A DNA stretch of 64,000 nucleotides from Synergistaceae bacterium (lineage in GTDB: Bacteria; Synergistota; Synergistia; Synergistales; Aminobacteriaceae). Shown piece after piece: positions 51,441 through 59,498 of the stretch (positions are counted from its first letter, which is position 1; every line of letters begins with the position of its first letter). The stretch spans positions 1 to 64,000 of the forward strand of contig JAFSWZ010000017.1 in assembly GCA_017450125.1 (NCBI GenBank), written 5' to 3'. Made by a program: the position numbers and the translations under genes. The notes below the pieces were generated by a model. It had not been told where the DNA came from. It saw nothing but the letters and a program-made list of their open reading frames with translations, and made no database searches.

Positions 51441-53123
51441 GTGAATGATACTCGGTATAATGGCTCACGGCTCACGGTCAAACTATACTCTCCACACTGT
51501 AACTTCCCGCAATTCCTGAGGCATATTGCGCTCGTCATCGTACTGTTCCTAGCGTCATCCGGCACGGCTTGGGCGACGACGACCTCGACCATCACCGTAA
51601 GCGGCACGGACTACCTGCTGTTCACGGGCTTCACCGCTACGGGCGGAAACGGCAAGAACTACGCTAAGCTTGTGGACGGCAATACCAATACCGACTGGAG
51701 TGCATTGAAAAATTACGACGATGGGACAACGAATGATTTCGCAGGCGGCACGGAAGACCCCGCATTTGTGGAGTTCCACGCCGATTCGCCTGTCATACCG
51801 AAGGGCTATGTCCTGACCTGCGACAGTGAGAACGCCGGCTTCTGGAAACCCGTGCAGTGGGCGTTCAAGGCGAAACTGAACGAGGGCGACGAATGGACTG
51901 CCATTCATTCCTCAACGACAACGCTCGGTGCGGGAAAGACTTTCGAGATTGCCTGCACCAACGACGCGGGCAATCAGTATCAGTATTTCCGATTTGAGGT
52001 TTACGAAGTCGGCACAACAATGAAGGTGGACTTGGACGAAGTGCAGATTTATGCCCAGTTTACATATACCCCTGTATCCGCAAGGGCTGCGACCTGCACG
52101 GAATACGGTCTGTCGAGTGGCGGCTATCTGCGAAACGACGGCAAGTATTTCTCGGATGCAAACGGTACTACTGAGCTGACCGTAGGCAACGGCCTCATTG
52201 ATAAGATTCCCCACACAGGCGTACACCACGAAGCAGACGCGAATCATATTGAGTATTGGCAATGCTCCGTGTGCAGCAAGTATTTCACCGATGAAGCCTG
52301 CACTCATGAAGTTACGGCGGACGAAGTGCTGAAAACCGTCTTCGGAACGCTGACCGCCGGGACAAACGGCGCAAGCGGTTACTACACCCTCGAAAGCAAG
52401 ACCTATACGCTGACAGAAGATGTCAACACCGCCGGATATATCTACGTTCCTGAAGGCGTTACGGCTGCAATCGACCTTGCCGGGCATACTATTGACCGTG
52501 GGCTGACAAGTGCCATAACGAACGGAATGGTTATCCGGGTTGAGGGCAGCCTGACGGTTACAGACAGCGGCACGGGCGGCACGATAAAGGGCGGCATGGA
52601 CTCCAGCACTGAACATGTTTCCTGCGTTTTGGTTTACAGTGAGAATAGCAACCCCGTATTCACCCTGCAAGGCGGTACGCTTATCGGAAACACGAGCAAT
52701 CAATATAACAGTGCGGTTTTGGCCCCTAATAATTCGAACATTACCATTTCCGGCGGAAAGATTACCGGTGATGTATATGGTATTCATTCATATGGCAATG
52801 TTGCGGTATCCGGCGGTGAAATCAGCGGCAACACTACGGGAATATGGTCGCAGACCAACAGCGTTTCCGTGTCAGGCAATCCTGTCATCGCGAATAATAC
52901 CAACGCAAATGTCATGCTGTATTATGGCGACGCTTCTGTCTTGACCATTGCGGGCGAATTGACCGCTGGAGCAAATATCGGTATCACGGAAGGTGGCGGC
53001 AGCATACCCACCGACAATGCGCCCGTTACGATCACAAGCGGCTATGGCACATATCACAGCAATATATCGCTCGGCACATACTTTTCGCTTGACAACAACG
53101 GCCAAACGCTCGTAATGGGCTAG
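51441..53123 (+). CDS. Secreted beta-helix/repeat protein, N-terminal part before an in-frame amber
   Basis: 560 aa up to TAG 53121-53123. The predicted transcription start is near 51411, so ATG 51411 would have no leader; GTG 51441, about 9 bases after AAAGGA, is preferred. The signal peptide is hydrophobic (IALVIVLFLASSGTAWA). Next is a discoidin-like beta-sandwich (LVDGNTNTDWSALKNYDD ... YQYFRFEVYEVGTTMKVDLD), then a Cys-containing insert (HIEYWQCSVCSKYFTDEACT). Then follow right-handed beta-helix repeats of the type ITISGGKITGDVYGIHSYGN and VAVSGGEISGNTTGIWSQTN. The frame continues without frameshift after the TAG into the ORF at 53160-55742, so this is one 1433-codon gene split by a nonsense codon. 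Confidence 0.8.
   Translation: MNDTRYNGSRLTVKLYSPHCNFPQFLRHIALVIVLFLASSGTAWATTTSTITVSGTDYLLFTGFTATGGNGKNYAKLVDGNTNTDWSALKNYDDGTTNDFAGGTEDPAFVEFHADSPVIPKGYVLTCDSENAGFWKPVQWAFKAKLNEGDEWTAIHSSTTTLGAGKTFEIACTNDAGNQYQYFRFEVYEVGTTMKVDLDEVQIYAQFTYTPVSARAATCTEYGLSSGGYLRNDGKYFSDANGTTELTVGNGLIDKIPHTGVHHEADANHIEYWQCSVCSKYFTDEACTHEVTADEVLKTVFGTLTAGTNGASGYYTLESKTYTLTEDVNTAGYIYVPEGVTAAIDLAGHTIDRGLTSAITNGMVIRVEGSLTVTDSGTGGTIKGGMDSSTEHVSCVLVYSENSNPVFTLQGGTLIGNTSNQYNSAVLAPNNSNITISGGKITGDVYGIHSYGNVAVSGGEISGNTTGIWSQTNSVSVSGNPVIANNTNANVMLYYGDASVLTIAGELTAGANIGITEGGGSIPTDNAPVTITSGYGTYHSNISLGTYFSLDNNGQTLVMG
53121..53123 (+). other. In-frame amber codon splitting the surface-protein gene
   Basis: GGC TAG AAT GAG: the codon before and all 12 codons between it and the next ATG (53160) are in the same open frame as the downstream 860-codon ORF. 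A single G-to-A change of TGG (Trp) would create it. TAG ends many other genes in the window, so general amber recoding is unlikely. Confidence 0.85.
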
Positions 53124-53159
53124 AATGAGGACAGAACGGAGATTGCTGTCGGAACAGCC

Positions 53160-55742
53160 ATGAGAACCGTAACCTTTGACCTTCAAGGGCACGGCTCTGC
53201 TATTGAAGCGGTAAGCCTGTTAAGCGGCTATAAGCTGGTTGAACCGACTGAGCCGACAGCCGAGGGCTGGAGCTTTGGCGGATGGTACACCGATGAGGAC
53301 TTCACGGATGGTAATGAGTGGGACTTTGACAGCAGCGTTACTTCTGATATGACGCTGTACGCACTGTGGACGCAGGGGCAGATGTATCGTGTAACTCTGC
53401 CTGAGAATATGATTATCGTCAGTGCTGACAATGCGGCGGTCGGCGGTAAATATCCGTCAGGTACAAATATCAGATTCAAGGCTGCGCCGGATTATGTGGT
53501 TGACGGCGACGTAAAGAATGGAACTGAAACGCTGACCGCAGACGAAGACGGTATTTATACTGTAGCTTTAGGAAATGCAGACATCACCATTACCGCCACG
53601 ATAAAGAAAGCTGCTGAACCGAACAAGACCCTTTCGGGAAGCGAGAGTTATACGGCACAGAACGGCGACGTGCTGACAGGTTCGACCTCCGGCACGGTAA
53701 CGATTCCCGACGGAGCAAGCATTACGCTTTCCGATGTGAGCATTGGCGGCGGCATAGTCTGCAACGGCACGGCTACGATTACCCTCGTCGGTACGAACAG
53801 TGCGACGGGCGCAACCCAAAAGGCAGGTATCGAGGTCGGCGGAGAGAACACAACGCTCACTATCAAGGGCAACGGCTCGCTGACGGCAACCGGCGGCCAA
53901 CATTCAGCAGGGATCGGCCTTAGTCGTGCTTGGGATCCTGCCAATGATGTCATCGGCGGCGATATTATCATCGAGGGCGGAACTATCACTGCAAACGGCG
54001 GCTATTGGGGCGCAGGTATCGGCACGGGCGTTATCTATGGTAACGGCAGCGCGAAGACCGCAAGACTCGGCAACATCACCATCAAGGGCGGCACGGTAAA
54101 GGCAACAGGCGGCACTGATGCAGACGGAATCGGAACAGGATACACCTACAGCCCATGCACAAACGCAATCGGAACAGTAACGGTTTATGACGGCATCGAC
54201 AAGGTTGACGCTTCGAGCATCAAGGACTTCACCAGCGTGGTCTATATGCACAGCGAGACCAACGTAACCGCCAACAAGACCGACTACTTCACCATCAGCG
54301 AGGACGGCGACCGCAGAGTCATCACACAGAAGCACTACACTATCACCGTTGCTGGCGGCATTGAGAATGGCAGAGTTACTGCGGGCAAGTCCGGGGCTGT
54401 CGAGGGTGATACTGTTACCCTGACTATTACGCCCGTCGATGGCTACAGCATCGGCACGGTGAGCTATAACGACACGGAAATAACCGCTAATAACGGTGTC
54501 TATTCGTTCACGATGCCTGCTGTCAGCGTAACTATATCCGTAACGTTTACGCCAATCCCCTACACAATCACGTACAACCTTGACGGCGGCAGTCTTGCAG
54601 ACGGCGTGAGCAACCCCGCGAGCTACACGGTCGAGGACACACCCATAACCCTGACGAACCCCGCGAAGGACGGTTACACCTTCAAGGGCTGGACTGGTAC
54701 AGACCTCACCGAAGCAACACAGACCGTAACGATTGCGCAGGGCTCGACGGGAAACCGCGCGTATTCCGCAGTGTGGGAGCAGAACGGCGGAACATCACCA
54801 GAGTCCGGCGCGCCTAAGTTCAAGTATCAGGCTCTCGTGCTCGACGGGAAGATAGCGGTCAGGTTCGCGATGGATCTATCTTCACTTGATGAGACGGTGC
54901 GTTCAGGAAGCTATATGATGTTCGACATCAGCGGCGACAGAACCTCAAACAACCGCAAGCCTTTCTATGAGACCGACAGCTTCACCGACGGGACGGGCAA
55001 ATATTACTACTTCGACTGCGGAATCAAGTCCATCGAGATGGCGAACAACATCAGAGCCGAGTTCTATTACGGTGATGGTCTGGTCGTCAGCAAGGATTAC
55101 ACGGCGAGGCAGTACCTCAACGACATGCTCGCAGATGAGAAGTATGCAGGGAATGATGATTACAGCGTCGCAGTCCGAAACCTGATGAAGGCAATCAAGG
55201 ATTACGGGCATTACGCACAGCTGATGCTCTCTGCGTACAGGGGCTGGAGTCTCGGCGGGGATTATGCTCCGATCGAGAACGAGAACACTTACGCGAGCAG
55301 TGATGTAACTCTAGTGAACAGCATTAAGTCGGCGACGGAGCAATACGCTTTCCGCAAGACTATCAGCGGCTCTGACATTGAAGAAGTAACTTTCAGCCTT
55401 GCGCTGGACTCGTACACGACCATCAATGTACTGGTGAACTCGGCCTCAGAGGTAACAGCGTCCCTCAAGAACGGAGGCGGGCTTCAGGTCGTGCCTCAGG
55501 ACAATAACCGTTATCTTATCGAGCTGGACAACATACCTGCCCACGAACTCACCAAGACATTCGATGTTGTGATAAACGCCGGAAACAGCTCGTGCGAAGT
55601 GAACGTGTCGGCAATGTCGTACGTTTACGCCGTTCTGACGGACAGCACTGATTATGCGTATGAGCCGGAGCTTGCTGCTGCACTGTACAAGTATTACGAG
55701 GCGAATCAGGCCTACAGGACAGCGGCAGGGTATTCGGACTAG
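53160..55742 (+). CDS. Secreted repeat protein, C-terminal part after the amber codon
   Basis: 860 aa from ATG 53160, though the same frame extends to 53124 and no ribosome site precedes the ATG, so independent translation is doubtful. It contains an InlB-type B-repeat (VTFDLQGHGSAIEAVSLLSG ... GWSFGGWYTDEDFTDGNEWD), a carbohydrate-binding-like beta-helix with GIEVGGENTTLTIKGNGSLT and GGTITANGGYWGAGIGTG, a second B-repeat (YTITYNLDGGSLADGVSNPA) and a C-terminal alpha/beta domain (YQALVLDGKIAVRFAMDLSS onward) also common on gut-bacterial surface proteins. There is no LPXTG or membrane anchor. The peptide gene starts 21 bases after its stop. The bottom half of this ORF is a good candidate for horizontal origin, judging by domain content. 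Confidence 0.75.
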   Translation: MRTVTFDLQGHGSAIEAVSLLSGYKLVEPTEPTAEGWSFGGWYTDEDFTDGNEWDFDSSVTSDMTLYALWTQGQMYRVTLPENMIIVSADNAAVGGKYPSGTNIRFKAAPDYVVDGDVKNGTETLTADEDGIYTVALGNADITITATIKKAAEPNKTLSGSESYTAQNGDVLTGSTSGTVTIPDGASITLSDVSIGGGIVCNGTATITLVGTNSATGATQKAGIEVGGENTTLTIKGNGSLTATGGQHSAGIGLSRAWDPANDVIGGDIIIEGGTITANGGYWGAGIGTGVIYGNGSAKTARLGNITIKGGTVKATGGTDADGIGTGYTYSPCTNAIGTVTVYDGIDKVDASSIKDFTSVVYMHSETNVTANKTDYFTISEDGDRRVITQKHYTITVAGGIENGRVTAGKSGAVEGDTVTLTITPVDGYSIGTVSYNDTEITANNGVYSFTMPAVSVTISVTFTPIPYTITYNLDGGSLADGVSNPASYTVEDTPITLTNPAKDGYTFKGWTGTDLTEATQTVTIAQGSTGNRAYSAVWEQNGGTSPESGAPKFKYQALVLDGKIAVRFAMDLSSLDETVRSGSYMMFDISGDRTSNNRKPFYETDSFTDGTGKYYYFDCGIKSIEMANNIRAEFYYGDGLVVSKDYTARQYLNDMLADEKYAGNDDYSVAVRNLMKAIKDYGHYAQLMLSAYRGWSLGGDYAPIENENTYASSDVTLVNSIKSATEQYAFRKTISGSDIEEVTFSLALDSYTTINVLVNSASEVTASLKNGGGLQVVPQDNNRYLIELDNIPAHELTKTFDVVINAGNSSCEVNVSAMSYVYAVLTDSTDYAYEPELAAALYKYYEANQAYRTAAGYSD

Positions 55743-55763
55743 CAGGAAGGAGGTGAATTAAGA

Positions 55764-55874
55764 ATGGAGCATAAAGCAGAGTACAAGAGGCTTGAGATTG
55801 AGGTCGTAGATTACGAGTACGAAGACGTGATCACGACAAGCGACGGAGCTACTACTACTCCTTATCATGGATAA
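55764..55874 (+). CDS. Candidate 36-residue precursor peptide of the modification cassette
   Basis: A small gene with the strongest ribosome site in the window (GGAAGGAGGTGAA, 10 bases before ATG). The product is 36 aa, acidic and Tyr-rich: the leader-like part MEHKAEYKRLEIEVVDYEYE, then DVIT, then a core-like TSDGATTTPYHG with Ser and four Thr. The arrangement Y-K-x-x-x-I-E-V-V-x-Y-x-x-E-D-V-I-T-T-S recalls short precursor-like peptides that I remember in Clostridia beside PqqD genes; this is recollection, not a search. It overlaps the kinase gene start by 8 bases, so it is coupled to it. Phosphorylation of the Ser/Thr core by the kinase would be the simplest hypothesis. Confidence 0.72.
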   Translation: MEHKAEYKRLEIEVVDYEYEDVITTSDGATTTPYHG

Positions 55875-56568
55875 GGTTTACCGTATAGCAGACAGGAACA
55901 TACGGATCAGCTCGCTGTTCTCGTTCATTCACGTTTACTGCGCTGAATACCAGACGGACAGCGAGCCTGATTTTGAGGTGGAGACAACGTATGCGGACAT
56001 TGAGGCCGAACGCAGGACGGTAAGCGCGGAAGTTGCGGGCGGATGGGCGGAGGTCTCTGCGGTGTTCAGGAAGATAGCGGAGAGAATGCCGGAGTACAGT
56101 ACGTTCATGCTTCACGGCTCTGCAGTTGCTGTTGACGGGGAAGGTTACTTGTTCACGGCGAAGAGCGGGACGGGGAAATCAACGCACGCGAGGCTGTGGC
56201 GCGAACTTCTGGGAGGCCGGGCCGTGATGGTGAACGACGACAAACCGTTTGTCAGGGTTGCCGACGGTGAAGCGATAGTCTGCGGAAGCCCGTACAGCGG
56301 GAAGGAAGGCCTGAACACGAACATATCAGTACCGTTGAAGGCAGTCTGCGTTCTTGAGCGTTCGGAGACTAACAGCATCAGAGAGGCGGGCTTCAGCGAG
56401 GTGTACCCAGTGCTTCTCCAGCAGACTTATCACCCGTCGGACAGAATGATGCTCGGCAGGACTCTGGAGCTTCTGGACGGTCTTGGCCAAGCTGTGAGGT
56501 TCTACAGGCTCTCCTGCAATCAGGAGCTGGAGGCGGCGGAAATGTCTTACAGCGCGATGAAAGGATAG
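55867..56568 (+). CDS. HPr-kinase-like ATPase (lasso-kinase-like peptide kinase)
   Basis: 233 aa. The C-terminal domain is that of HPr kinase/phosphorylase: P-loop FTAKSGTGKSTHARLW (residues 96-111), acidic NDDKPFVR (Asp124, Asp125), GSPYSGKEGLNTN, and a Cys- and Tyr-containing end. The HPrK N-terminal domain and the phosphorylase signature are absent, as in the kinases of paeninodin-type lasso peptide clusters, which phosphorylate a Ser of the precursor. It starts inside the last codons of the peptide gene and is followed after 3 bases by the PqqD gene. A peptide Ser/Thr kinase role is inferred from family and context. Confidence 0.82.
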   Translation: MDKVYRIADRNIRISSLFSFIHVYCAEYQTDSEPDFEVETTYADIEAERRTVSAEVAGGWAEVSAVFRKIAERMPEYSTFMLHGSAVAVDGEGYLFTAKSGTGKSTHARLWRELLGGRAVMVNDDKPFVRVADGEAIVCGSPYSGKEGLNTNISVPLKAVCVLERSETNSIREAGFSEVYPVLLQQTYHPSDRMMLGRTLELLDGLGQAVRFYRLSCNQELEAAEMSYSAMKG

Positions 56569-56571
56569 ACT

Positions 56572-56838
56572 ATGAGGTTAAGGGATGAATTTCTGACCCA
56601 CACGAGCGGCGGTGAAGCGTACTTAGTGCCGTCGGGAAACGTTGAGTTTCGGGGATTAGTGAGGGGCAATGAATCACTCGGTGAAGTCATCGAGCTCTTG
56701 AAGACTGACACGACAGAAGCGGAAATCGTTAAGGCTCTGCGTGAAAAGTACAGCGCGCCGGACGGAGCAATAGAGCTTGATGTCAGGAAAGCAGTAGAAG
56801 TTCTGCGGAGCGTGGGGGCATTAATTGAGCAGCCTTGA
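56572..56838 (+). CDS. PqqD-family peptide chaperone (RiPP recognition element)
   Basis: 88 aa, PqqD-like: three N-terminal strands (FLTHTSGGEAYLVPSGNVEF) and a helical half (SLGEVIELLKTDTTEAEIVK then YSAPDGAIELDVRKAVEVLR) in the winged-helix order of peptide-binding RRE domains. Such proteins bind the leader of a ribosomal peptide and present it to modifying enzymes. It stands third in the cassette; its last 14 bases overlap the peptidase gene. Its presence is the main argument that the cassette modifies a peptide. Confidence 0.9.
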   Translation: MRLRDEFLTHTSGGEAYLVPSGNVEFRGLVRGNESLGEVIELLKTDTTEAEIVKALREKYSAPDGAIELDVRKAVEVLRSVGALIEQP

Positions 56839-57241
56839 ACAATACCTGTCAGAACACGGACGCGTAATCTCCGCGAATGTCGGAGTGAGTATGCTGCCGC
56901 TTTTGCGTGAAGGGAAGGATCTATTCTTCTTAGAGAAGAAGGGGGCTGAACGCTGCAGAGCCGGTGATGTGGTTCTTTACCGCCGGAAGCGTCAGTACGT
57001 GCTTCACCGTGTAATTGAGGTTCGGGAGAAGGATTATGTTATTCTTGGCGACAACTGCACGGCGAAGGAGTACGGCATTCAGGACGGCGACATTCTGGCA
57101 GTGATGACCTCATTCATCCGCAGCGGCAGAGAACACAGCGTGAAGGAGTTTGCGTACAGGGTATATTCGTTCGTGTGGCTGAAGATTGCTCCTCTGCGGA
57201 TATTCTTGAAGCGTTCAGTGAAGGGGCTGATCGGGCGATGA
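56825..57241 (+). CDS. Soluble S24/S26-type serine peptidase
   Basis: 138 aa from TTG 56825. The signal-peptidase box GVSMLPLLREGKDLFFLEKK places Ser22 as nucleophile. VLYRRKRQYVLHRVIEV has His61 where bacterial type I signal peptidases have Lys, as in the SipW/ER type, and VILGDNCTAKEYGIQDGDIL gives the Asp76. The N-terminal membrane anchor of true signal peptidases is missing, so it is probably cytoplasmic or only loosely bound through the hydrophobic C-terminus (VYSFVWLKIAPLRIFLK). In this cassette it is a candidate for cutting the leader from the precursor, replacing the transglutaminase-like B2 protease of lasso clusters. Confidence 0.82.
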   Translation: MSSLEQYLSEHGRVISANVGVSMLPLLREGKDLFFLEKKGAERCRAGDVVLYRRKRQYVLHRVIEVREKDYVILGDNCTAKEYGIQDGDILAVMTSFIRSGREHSVKEFAYRVYSFVWLKIAPLRIFLKRSVKGLIGR

Positions 57242-58311
57242 TAACAGGCACGGCGGAGGCGGTGATATACCTCGCTTCCTGTGCGGTGAACGGTACGAAG
57301 CCGGATGCAGAGAGGCTCGCAGGAGCAGACTTCGGAGCGTTGCTGTCGTTCGCGTCGTATCACATGCTGGGTGCGGTTGTCGCGATGGGGCTCGAAGATG
57401 CAGGGTTCACGGGCAGGGACATTCGGAAGCATATAGCGTTCTCGGTGAGGAAGAGCGTATGCTTTGAGGCGGCGAACCGTGAAGTTCTTGCTGGTCTTGA
57501 GGAAGCGGGGATCTGGTACATGCCGCTGAAAGGTGCTGTGCTGAAAGATTACTATCCGCGCTTCGGAATGCGCGAGATGTCCGACTACGACATACTGATT
57601 GACACTACACGCGCCCACGACGTGAGGAGGATAATGCAGTCTCTGGGGTTCAGGACTGAGGAGTTCGGCTGGGGAACTCATGACGTGTATTACCGCGAGC
57701 CGCTCTGCAACTTCGAGATGCACAGGGAGCTGTTCGAGGCCTCGTTTGATGAGCACCTGCACTCCTGCTATTCCAGCGTGAAAAGCAGACTGATAAAGGA
57801 TGACGGGAATAATTACGGCTACCATTTCACCCCTGAAGATTTCTACCTGTACATTACAGCCCACGAGTACAAGCATTATTCGCTGGGAGGTACAGGACTG
57901 CGCTCGCTGCTTGATGTTTATGTGCTCCTGAGGAGGTTCGAGGGACAGCTTGATTTCGGCTATGTATTGAGTGAGGCGGAGAAGCTGGGGCTCTCGGAGT
58001 TCGAGGCCAAGAATCGCGGGCTCGCACTGAACCTTTTCGGGAACAGGGAACTGACTGACGGGGAACAGGAGATGCTTGAATATATCGTTCAGTCAGGAGT
58101 TCACGGCAACGTAGAGATCAGCGTACGCAACGGCCTGAAGAAATGCGGCGGTGGCAAGATAAAGTACCTGCTCTCGAGAATATTTCCTTCCATGAATAGC
58201 ACCAAGCACAAAATCTATTACCCTGCTCTGATAATTTTCCGCCTGCTGAGAGCATTAACCCTGAAACGGCACAAAATCCTGCTCGAGCTCCGGCATCTGT
58301 TCTCCGCGTAA
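57238..58311 (+). CDS. Nucleotidyltransferase-family protein (NTP_transf_5)
   Basis: 357 aa from ATG 57238, which overlaps the peptidase stop as ATGA; the frame is open 21 codons upstream within the peptidase gene. The nucleotidyltransferase fold appears as YMPLKGAVLKDYYPRFGMRE followed by MSDYDILID, with Asp116 and Asp118 as the metal-binding pair; NFEMHRELFEASFDEHLHSC and PEDFYLYITAHEYKHYSLGG follow the family pattern. Members occur in some lasso and lantibiotic clusters, where a role in nucleotidylating or glycosylating the peptide has been proposed. It is the last gene of the cassette; no transporter gene follows. Confidence 0.83.
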   Translation: MITGTAEAVIYLASCAVNGTKPDAERLAGADFGALLSFASYHMLGAVVAMGLEDAGFTGRDIRKHIAFSVRKSVCFEAANREVLAGLEEAGIWYMPLKGAVLKDYYPRFGMREMSDYDILIDTTRAHDVRRIMQSLGFRTEEFGWGTHDVYYREPLCNFEMHRELFEASFDEHLHSCYSSVKSRLIKDDGNNYGYHFTPEDFYLYITAHEYKHYSLGGTGLRSLLDVYVLLRRFEGQLDFGYVLSEAEKLGLSEFEAKNRGLALNLFGNRELTDGEQEMLEYIVQSGVHGNVEISVRNGLKKCGGGKIKYLLSRIFPSMNSTKHKIYYPALIIFRLLRALTLKRHKILLELRHLFSA

Positions 58312-58377
58312 AAGTTGCTTCTCTTTCGTGAATGTTGCTCCGAATACCTGTAATCTTGGCCTGAAATCTGCAATAAT
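58306..58377 (+). promoter_or_regulatory. Promoter with two direct repeats before the BMP/sensor operon
   Basis: Repeat 1 GCGTAAAAGTT (58306-58316) and repeat 2 TCGTGAATGTT (58326-58336) again start 20 bases apart. -35 TGTAAT (58349-58354) and -10 AATAAT (58372-58377) are 17 bases apart. The layout equals that at 51334-51404. The first repeat overlaps the last codons of the nucleotidyltransferase gene. Confidence 0.72.
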
Positions 58378-58406
58378 TAGCAGACCTTAGGGAAGTGAGG
58401 CAGTCT

Positions 58407-59498
58407 ATGAGGAAAATCATCTTTATCGCGTTCTTTCTCCTTTTCGCCGCCATCGCAGGAATCTACCTGATACACGATATACAGGTGAACACTGATGTTA
58501 CGGCCAAGACCACGAAAGTAGGCGTACTGATAAACGGAAGCCGCTACGACCACAGCTATTGCCAGGCACATTATGAGGCACTAGAGGCCATCAAGGACGA
58601 GCTTAACCTCGAGTACGTCTATCTGGAGCATGTGCCTATGAACTGCTATAAAGACATTGTCAGCCTCATACGCGACAAGGACTGCAAGATTATTATCGGT
58701 GTATCGTTCGAGTTCGGCATTGACATGATGAAGGCGGCGGAAAAGTTCCCAAGCATTTACTTTCTCCACGCGTCAGGAGTAAATCACCGTAAAAATTTCT
58801 CCTCATTCTTCGGCAGAATGTATCAGGCACGTTATCTTTCTGGCATCGCTGCGGGCATGAACACCAAAACAGGAGAACTCGGCTACGTTGCGGCGTTCCC
58901 CATCTCGGAGGTCATCAGGGGCATCAACGCCTTCACTCTCGGAGTCAGGAGCGTACGGCCGGACGCTGTCGTTCATGTGCGTTACTGCAACGCGTGGCAG
59001 GGGGACGAAGTAGCCGGAGAAGTCTGCCGCAAACTGCTGGAGCTTCATCCCATTGACGTTGTGGCAATGCACACAGATTCACTACAGCCACACATAGAAG
59101 CCGACGCTAGAGGGATATGGTCTGTCGGCTACAACATCAACAACGCCGCTATGTTCCCGGATACCTATCTGACCGCCTGCATCTGGAAGTGGGAAGTGTA
59201 TTACCGCAAGCAGATACTTAACTGCCTGCAGGGGAAATTCATCGGGCATCATGATTTGATGGAGATGGATGAAGGCATTGTTGCTCTCTCGGGATTGTCC
59301 GAACATGCAGACCCGCAGACGAAAGCCAAAGTCCAGGCCGCAGACGAAAAGCTCCGTACTCTGGAATTTGACGTGTTCTACGGCCCGATTACGGACAACG
59401 CGAACATTCTGCGCATCGATGAAGGAGAATCCATGCCCGACGACGAGATGTTCAACCGCTTTTACTGGTATGTGGAGGGCGTGAATGTTGAAGAGTAG
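58407..59498 (+). CDS. Membrane-anchored BMP/PnrA-type binding protein 1
   Basis: 363 aa. An N-terminal membrane helix without lipobox Cys (MRKIIFIAFFLLFAAIAGIY) is followed by a basic-membrane-protein (BMP, PnrA-like) periplasmic binding fold: KVGVLINGSRYDHSYCQAHY, IIIGVSFEFGIDMMKAAEKF, RMYQARYLSGIAAGMNTKTG, ELGYVAAFPISEVIRGINAF, VVAMHTDSLQPHIEADARGI. Characterised BMP proteins bind purine nucleosides for ABC uptake; no transporter is here. Instead it overlaps a second BMP gene and a sensor kinase gene, so it is probably a ligand sensor component. ATG 58407 is chosen because transcription should start near 58384. Confidence 0.85.
   Translation: MRKIIFIAFFLLFAAIAGIYLIHDIQVNTDVTAKTTKVGVLINGSRYDHSYCQAHYEALEAIKDELNLEYVYLEHVPMNCYKDIVSLIRDKDCKIIIGVSFEFGIDMMKAAEKFPSIYFLHASGVNHRKNFSSFFGRMYQARYLSGIAAGMNTKTGELGYVAAFPISEVIRGINAFTLGVRSVRPDAVVHVRYCNAWQGDEVAGEVCRKLLELHPIDVVAMHTDSLQPHIEADARGIWSVGYNINNAAMFPDTYLTACIWKWEVYYRKQILNCLQGKFIGHHDLMEMDEGIVALSGLSEHADPQTKAKVQAADEKLRTLEFDVFYGPITDNANILRIDEGESMPDDEMFNRFYWYVEGVNVEE

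Noticed and set aside
53121-53123. Pyrrolysine or general amber recoding to explain the in-frame TAG
   Set aside because: TAG ends many intact genes in the window (for example at 999, 6113, 23175 and 24794), and no pyl genes are seen here, so a point mutation or error is simpler.
55764-58311. A standard lasso peptide cluster
   Set aside because: No asparagine-synthetase-like cyclase, no transglutaminase-like B2 protease and no ABC exporter in the window; only accessory-type genes are present.
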